The translations under genes and the position numbers were made by a program. Positions 61,397 through 64,000 of a stretch of DNA of 64,000 nucleotides are shown one piece after another. Below the pieces are notes generated by a model. That model saw only the letters and a list, made by a program, of their open reading frames with translations, was not told the DNA's origin and ran no database searches. Origin of the DNA: Chitinophagaceae bacterium DXS. GTDB lineage: Bacteria; Bacteroidota; Bacteroidia; Chitinophagales; Chitinophagaceae. The stretch is taken from assembly GCA_030345135.1 (NCBI GenBank), contig CP128386.1, positions 1,136,521 to 1,200,520 on the forward strand, written 5' to 3'. Within the stretch, counting starts at the first letter, position 1; each line of letters begins with the position of its first letter.

Positions 61397-62002
61397 ATGA
61401 AAATGAATATTATCAGGAGTTTCAAAACTCTACTAAACTACTCCTTACTCGCTTCTGCGTTCGCTTTCATATCTTTTTCAGGAAAAGCTCAAACTCAATA
61501 CCATCTTACTACCAATAAGATGACTATAGAAGGTACATCCAATATCCACGACTGGTCAATGCAATCTTCCAGTGCGACCGGAGGAGCTGTGATAACAACA
61601 AATCCCACGAATTTACTGACAGATTTAGCTAACGTAAATTTTTCCGTACCCGTGGAAACGCTAAAAAGCGAGAAAAGCGGTCTGGATAAAAACGCTTACA
61701 AAGCTTTGAAAACAGACAAATTCAAATCCATTGTTTTTCACGCAGTAAAAACTACTATCGCTCCGGCTAGTGGCAACACCTACAATCTTTCAGCTGCAGG
61801 AAAACTTACTATCTCTGGTGTAGCCCGCGATGTGGTGCTTACAGCGGTAGGAGTAATGGCAGGCGATAAAAGCATTAATGTTAAAGGCGCATACAAATTA
61901 AAAATGACTGACTACTCAGTGGAACCGCCATCTCTGATGTTCGGAGCCATTAAAACAGCCGACGAGGTTACACTACGATATGAAATAGTATTTAAACCGT
62001 AA
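61397..62002 (+). CDS. YceI family exported protein
   Basis: 201 residues with a signal peptide (MKMNIIRSFKTLLNYSLLASAFAFISFSGKAQ) followed by the lipocalin-like YceI barrel: TIEGTSNIHDWSMQSSSATGGA, NVNFSVPVETLKSEKSGLDKNAYKALKTDKFKSIVF, a LSAAGKLTISGVARDVVLTAVG core and a final ADEVTLRYEIVFKP. YceI barrels bind isoprenoid quinones or other amphiphiles in the periplasm. The porin-like gene 80 bp downstream on the same strand is probably cotranscribed. Confidence 0.9.
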   Translation: MKMNIIRSFKTLLNYSLLASAFAFISFSGKAQTQYHLTTNKMTIEGTSNIHDWSMQSSSATGGAVITTNPTNLLTDLANVNFSVPVETLKSEKSGLDKNAYKALKTDKFKSIVFHAVKTTIAPASGNTYNLSAAGKLTISGVARDVVLTAVGVMAGDKSINVKGAYKLKMTDYSVEPPSLMFGAIKTADEVTLRYEIVFKP

Positions 62003-62082
62003 TAAGCCCCTTTTTAAATCCAGTTTATCCAAGATTATTCCCGGGTTAACCCGTGGCCAAGAAACAACAACCATTCAACAAA

Positions 62083-63513
62083 ATGAATTTTATGAAACCT
62101 AATCGCACAAAACTATCTCGTGCTGCTCTCTTAATGATGGTAGGATTACCTCTAGCTACTTTTGCACAAGACACCACAAAAGACTCAAAAGATTTTTCCT
62201 ACGGAAAACCCAGTTTCTGGCGTTCTTACGATCAAAAAGGTATCAACGTTTTTGAAACCGGTAAACAAGATTACAACAAACCTTATGATGGAATGAAGAT
62301 CCGGTTTGGTGCATCTTTCACCCAGCAGTTTCAAAACCTGAAACATAAAAATCCGGACGCGCAGGACAACCAGGGCGTGAATAAACTATATCCCATTTCA
62401 GATGCATTCATGACTGCACAGGCCAATTTGTTCCTGGATGCGCAACTTGCGGATGGTATTCGCCTGAATGTTACAAGTTACCTGTCTTCACGTCACCACA
62501 ATGAAACCTGGGTAAAAGGCGGATACATTCAATTTGATAAACTTCCCTTCAAAGGCAAAATATGGGATGATATTATGAAAGTAACCACCATTAAAATTGG
62601 TGAGTATGATGTGAACTATGGTGATCAGCATTTCAGAAGGTCTGATGGCGGACATGTGCTTTATAATGCCTTTATGGATAACTACATTATGGATGCGTTC
62701 ACAACAGAAATAGGTGGTGATATTACTGTACAGAAAAACGGATTATTTGGAGTGCTTGGAATTACAGGCGGTACTTTAAAAGGCTACGCAGATTCTGTTT
62801 GGCAGAACACTGTAAACCCCAAAGGTCAGTTACAGCCTTCTATAATCCTTAAAGCAGGCTTCGACAAACAAGTGAACGAAGATTTGCGAGTACGTGTTTC
62901 CGGCAGCTGGTACCACAATGGAAATACAGGTAATAAATGGAACACTTTGTATTGGGGCGACAGAACCGGTTCTAACTACCAGAACGTGATGGAAAAATGG
63001 AAAGGTGCAGACGGCAACGTGCAGGCGTTGACAGCTATTCCATGGTCAGGCAGATTGAATCCACAATTCAGCCAGAGAGTTGACGCGTTTATGCTGAATG
63101 GCTTCCTGAAATATAAAGGCTTTGAATTCTTTGGTACATATGAAACCGCATCAGGATGCAGTGGTACCACGTATTCAGGCGCCAATACAAAATTCACAGA
63201 CAGCGTAAAACGCACAATGAATCAATATGCAGTTGAAGGTATTTACAGATTTAGCATAGGAAGGCCAGAAAACTTGTTTATTGGTGCACGTTATAATTCA
63301 GTATCCGGAAAACTGGCAAATACACCAACCATTACCTATAATGGTGATATCACAGTTAACCGCGTAGCCTTAAGTGCAGGTTGGTTCCTTACAAAGAACG
63401 TGTTGTTGAAAGGTGAATTGGTGAACCAGCAATACAAAAATTTCCCTGCAGCTGACTGGCGCAGCGGCGGAAAATTCAATGGTTATGTAATTGAAGCCAC
63501 CATTGGGTTCTAA
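62083..63513 (+). CDS. Porin-like outer membrane protein
   Basis: 476 residues from ATG 62083; ATG 62092 (MKPNRTKLSRAALLMM) and a GTG at 62053 are alternatives. Signal peptide ending LATFAQ. The mature part shows beta-barrel strands: IRFGASFTQQFQNLKHK, DAFMTAQANLFLDAQLADGIRLNVTSYLSSRHH, GRPENLFIGARYNSVSGKLAN, ending ATIGF with the terminal aromatic of outer membrane barrels. Resembles porins of the phosphate-/alginate-export type; substrate unknown. A GGGTTAACCC palindrome lies at 62043-62052 before the gene. Confidence 0.72.
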   Translation: MNFMKPNRTKLSRAALLMMVGLPLATFAQDTTKDSKDFSYGKPSFWRSYDQKGINVFETGKQDYNKPYDGMKIRFGASFTQQFQNLKHKNPDAQDNQGVNKLYPISDAFMTAQANLFLDAQLADGIRLNVTSYLSSRHHNETWVKGGYIQFDKLPFKGKIWDDIMKVTTIKIGEYDVNYGDQHFRRSDGGHVLYNAFMDNYIMDAFTTEIGGDITVQKNGLFGVLGITGGTLKGYADSVWQNTVNPKGQLQPSIILKAGFDKQVNEDLRVRVSGSWYHNGNTGNKWNTLYWGDRTGSNYQNVMEKWKGADGNVQALTAIPWSGRLNPQFSQRVDAFMLNGFLKYKGFEFFGTYETASGCSGTTYSGANTKFTDSVKRTMNQYAVEGIYRFSIGRPENLFIGARYNSVSGKLANTPTITYNGDITVNRVALSAGWFLTKNVLLKGELVNQQYKNFPAADWRSGGKFNGYVIEATIGF

Positions 63514-63545
63514 GATTTTTTCAAGGTTCGATGTATATTTGATGT

Positions 63546-63572
63546 AGCCGGTTCTTTAACCGGCTTTTTTTT
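63546..63572 (+). terminator. Intrinsic terminator of the YceI/porin unit
   Basis: AGCCGGTT (63546-63553), CTTT loop, AACCGGCT (63558-63565), followed by a T run to 63572. Confidence 0.9.
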
Positions 63573-63576
63573 GTTA

Positions 63577-63640
63577 AAAGCCTAAAGCCTAAAGCTGAAA
63601 GCCTAAAGCCTAAAGCTGAAAGCCTAAAGCCTAAAGCTTA
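63577..63640. repeat. AAAGCCT heptamer array
   Basis: AAAGCCT, AAAGCCT, AAAGCTG, AAAGCCT, AAAGCCT, AAAGCTG, AAAGCCT, AAAGCCT, AAAGCTT: perfect 7-bp register with a 21-bp super-period. Same family as 14263-14305. It leads straight into the 181-bp repeat. Confidence 0.9.
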
Positions 63641-64000
63641 TAAAATCGTGCCTGAGGTTATTTTCTTAATTTATGACTTGTTGATGTCCTACGGGCAATA
63701 AGGGCTAATAGGTTGTTCGCTCTATTGAGCTTTATGCCCTACCGGCAAAATTAAGATCGCGAGACGATAAAGACATTCTTTTAGATCAACGTTAAGTGGT
63801 AGGATAAAAGCTGAAAGCTTATGTAATCGTTCCTGAGGCGATTGCCTTATTCTTCGGCTTGTTGATGTCCTACGGACAAGAAGGACTAATAGGTTGTTCG
63901 CTCTATTGAGCTTTATGCCCTACGGGCAAAAATAAGATCGCGGGTCGATAAAGACATTCTTTTAGATCAACGTTAGTGGTAGGATAAAAGCTGAAAGCTT
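63636..64000. repeat. ~181-bp direct repeat, two copies to the window edge
   Basis: Copy 1 is 63636-63816; copy 2 is 63817-63996, with a third perhaps beginning at 63997. Each contains inverted words (GTCCTACGGGCA/TGCCCTACCGGC), GGTTGTTCGCTCTATT, and ends CTGAAAGCTT, an AAAGC heptamer. Copies differ at scattered positions and by one or two indels. No coding potential is visible. The array runs out of the window. Confidence 0.85.

Overview
The window reads as chromosomal DNA of a Bacteroidota bacterium, most likely family Chitinophagaceae (the family is inference). Evidence: two-gene SusC/SusD outer-membrane uptake modules, GLPGLI and DUF4249 proteins next to TonB-dependent receptors, a FucP-type sugar transporter, AT-rich gene starts without strong Shine-Dalgarno sequences, and several copies of the Bacteroidota promoter pattern TTTG/TTG-N18-19-TAnnTTTG. 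I saw no rRNA, tRNA, CRISPR array, transposase or phage structural gene.

Layout. 1-2.0 kb: cysteine synthesis (cysE, cysM) behind a transcription attenuator whose leader peptide carries four consecutive Cys codons. 2.0-2.7 kb: tandem repeats. 2.7-4.7 kb: a lone DUF4249 lipoprotein and trxB. 5.1-15.4 kb: a one-strand aromatic amino acid cluster (pheA, aminotransferase, tyrA, DEAD-box helicase, DAHP synthase-chorismate mutase, aroB, aroA, aroC), headed by a second attenuator with a 30-residue Phe/Tyr-rich leader. 15.4-23.2 kb: small genes, a retropepsin-like protein, a divergent VanX-type dipeptidase/RlpA pair, a Gly/His-rich secreted protein and an S53 peptidase. 23.5-27 kb: Tat-exported oxidoreductase, SUMF1-domain protein and sugar isomerase. 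27.5-33.3 kb: XRE-S24 regulator and a SusC/SusD pair. 33.6-42.6 kb: ligase-associated Lhr helicase and PdeM nuclease, separated by a DUF4249/TonB receptor pair and an amidohydrolase. 42.8-48.9 kb: glycerol catabolism (DeoR regulator, glpD, glpK, glpF, beta-barrel protein). 49-51.7 kb: ROK kinase and sugar permease. 51.9-60.9 kb: glycogen synthesis (glgA, glgC, glgB) split by a GLPGLI/TonB receptor pair. 61.4-63.5 kb: YceI protein and a porin-like protein.

Two regulatory themes stand out. First, two biosynthetic operons have ribosome-sensing attenuators (Cys, Phe/Tyr) with the structural start codon placed directly after the terminator U-tract. Second, nearly every gap between genes holds degenerate short tandem arrays. 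At least ten unrelated sequence families share a 7-bp period, a few have 8 bp, and several are arranged as large inverted pairs that could fold into hairpins after a stop codon. This repeat system is the main structure that the genes do not explain.
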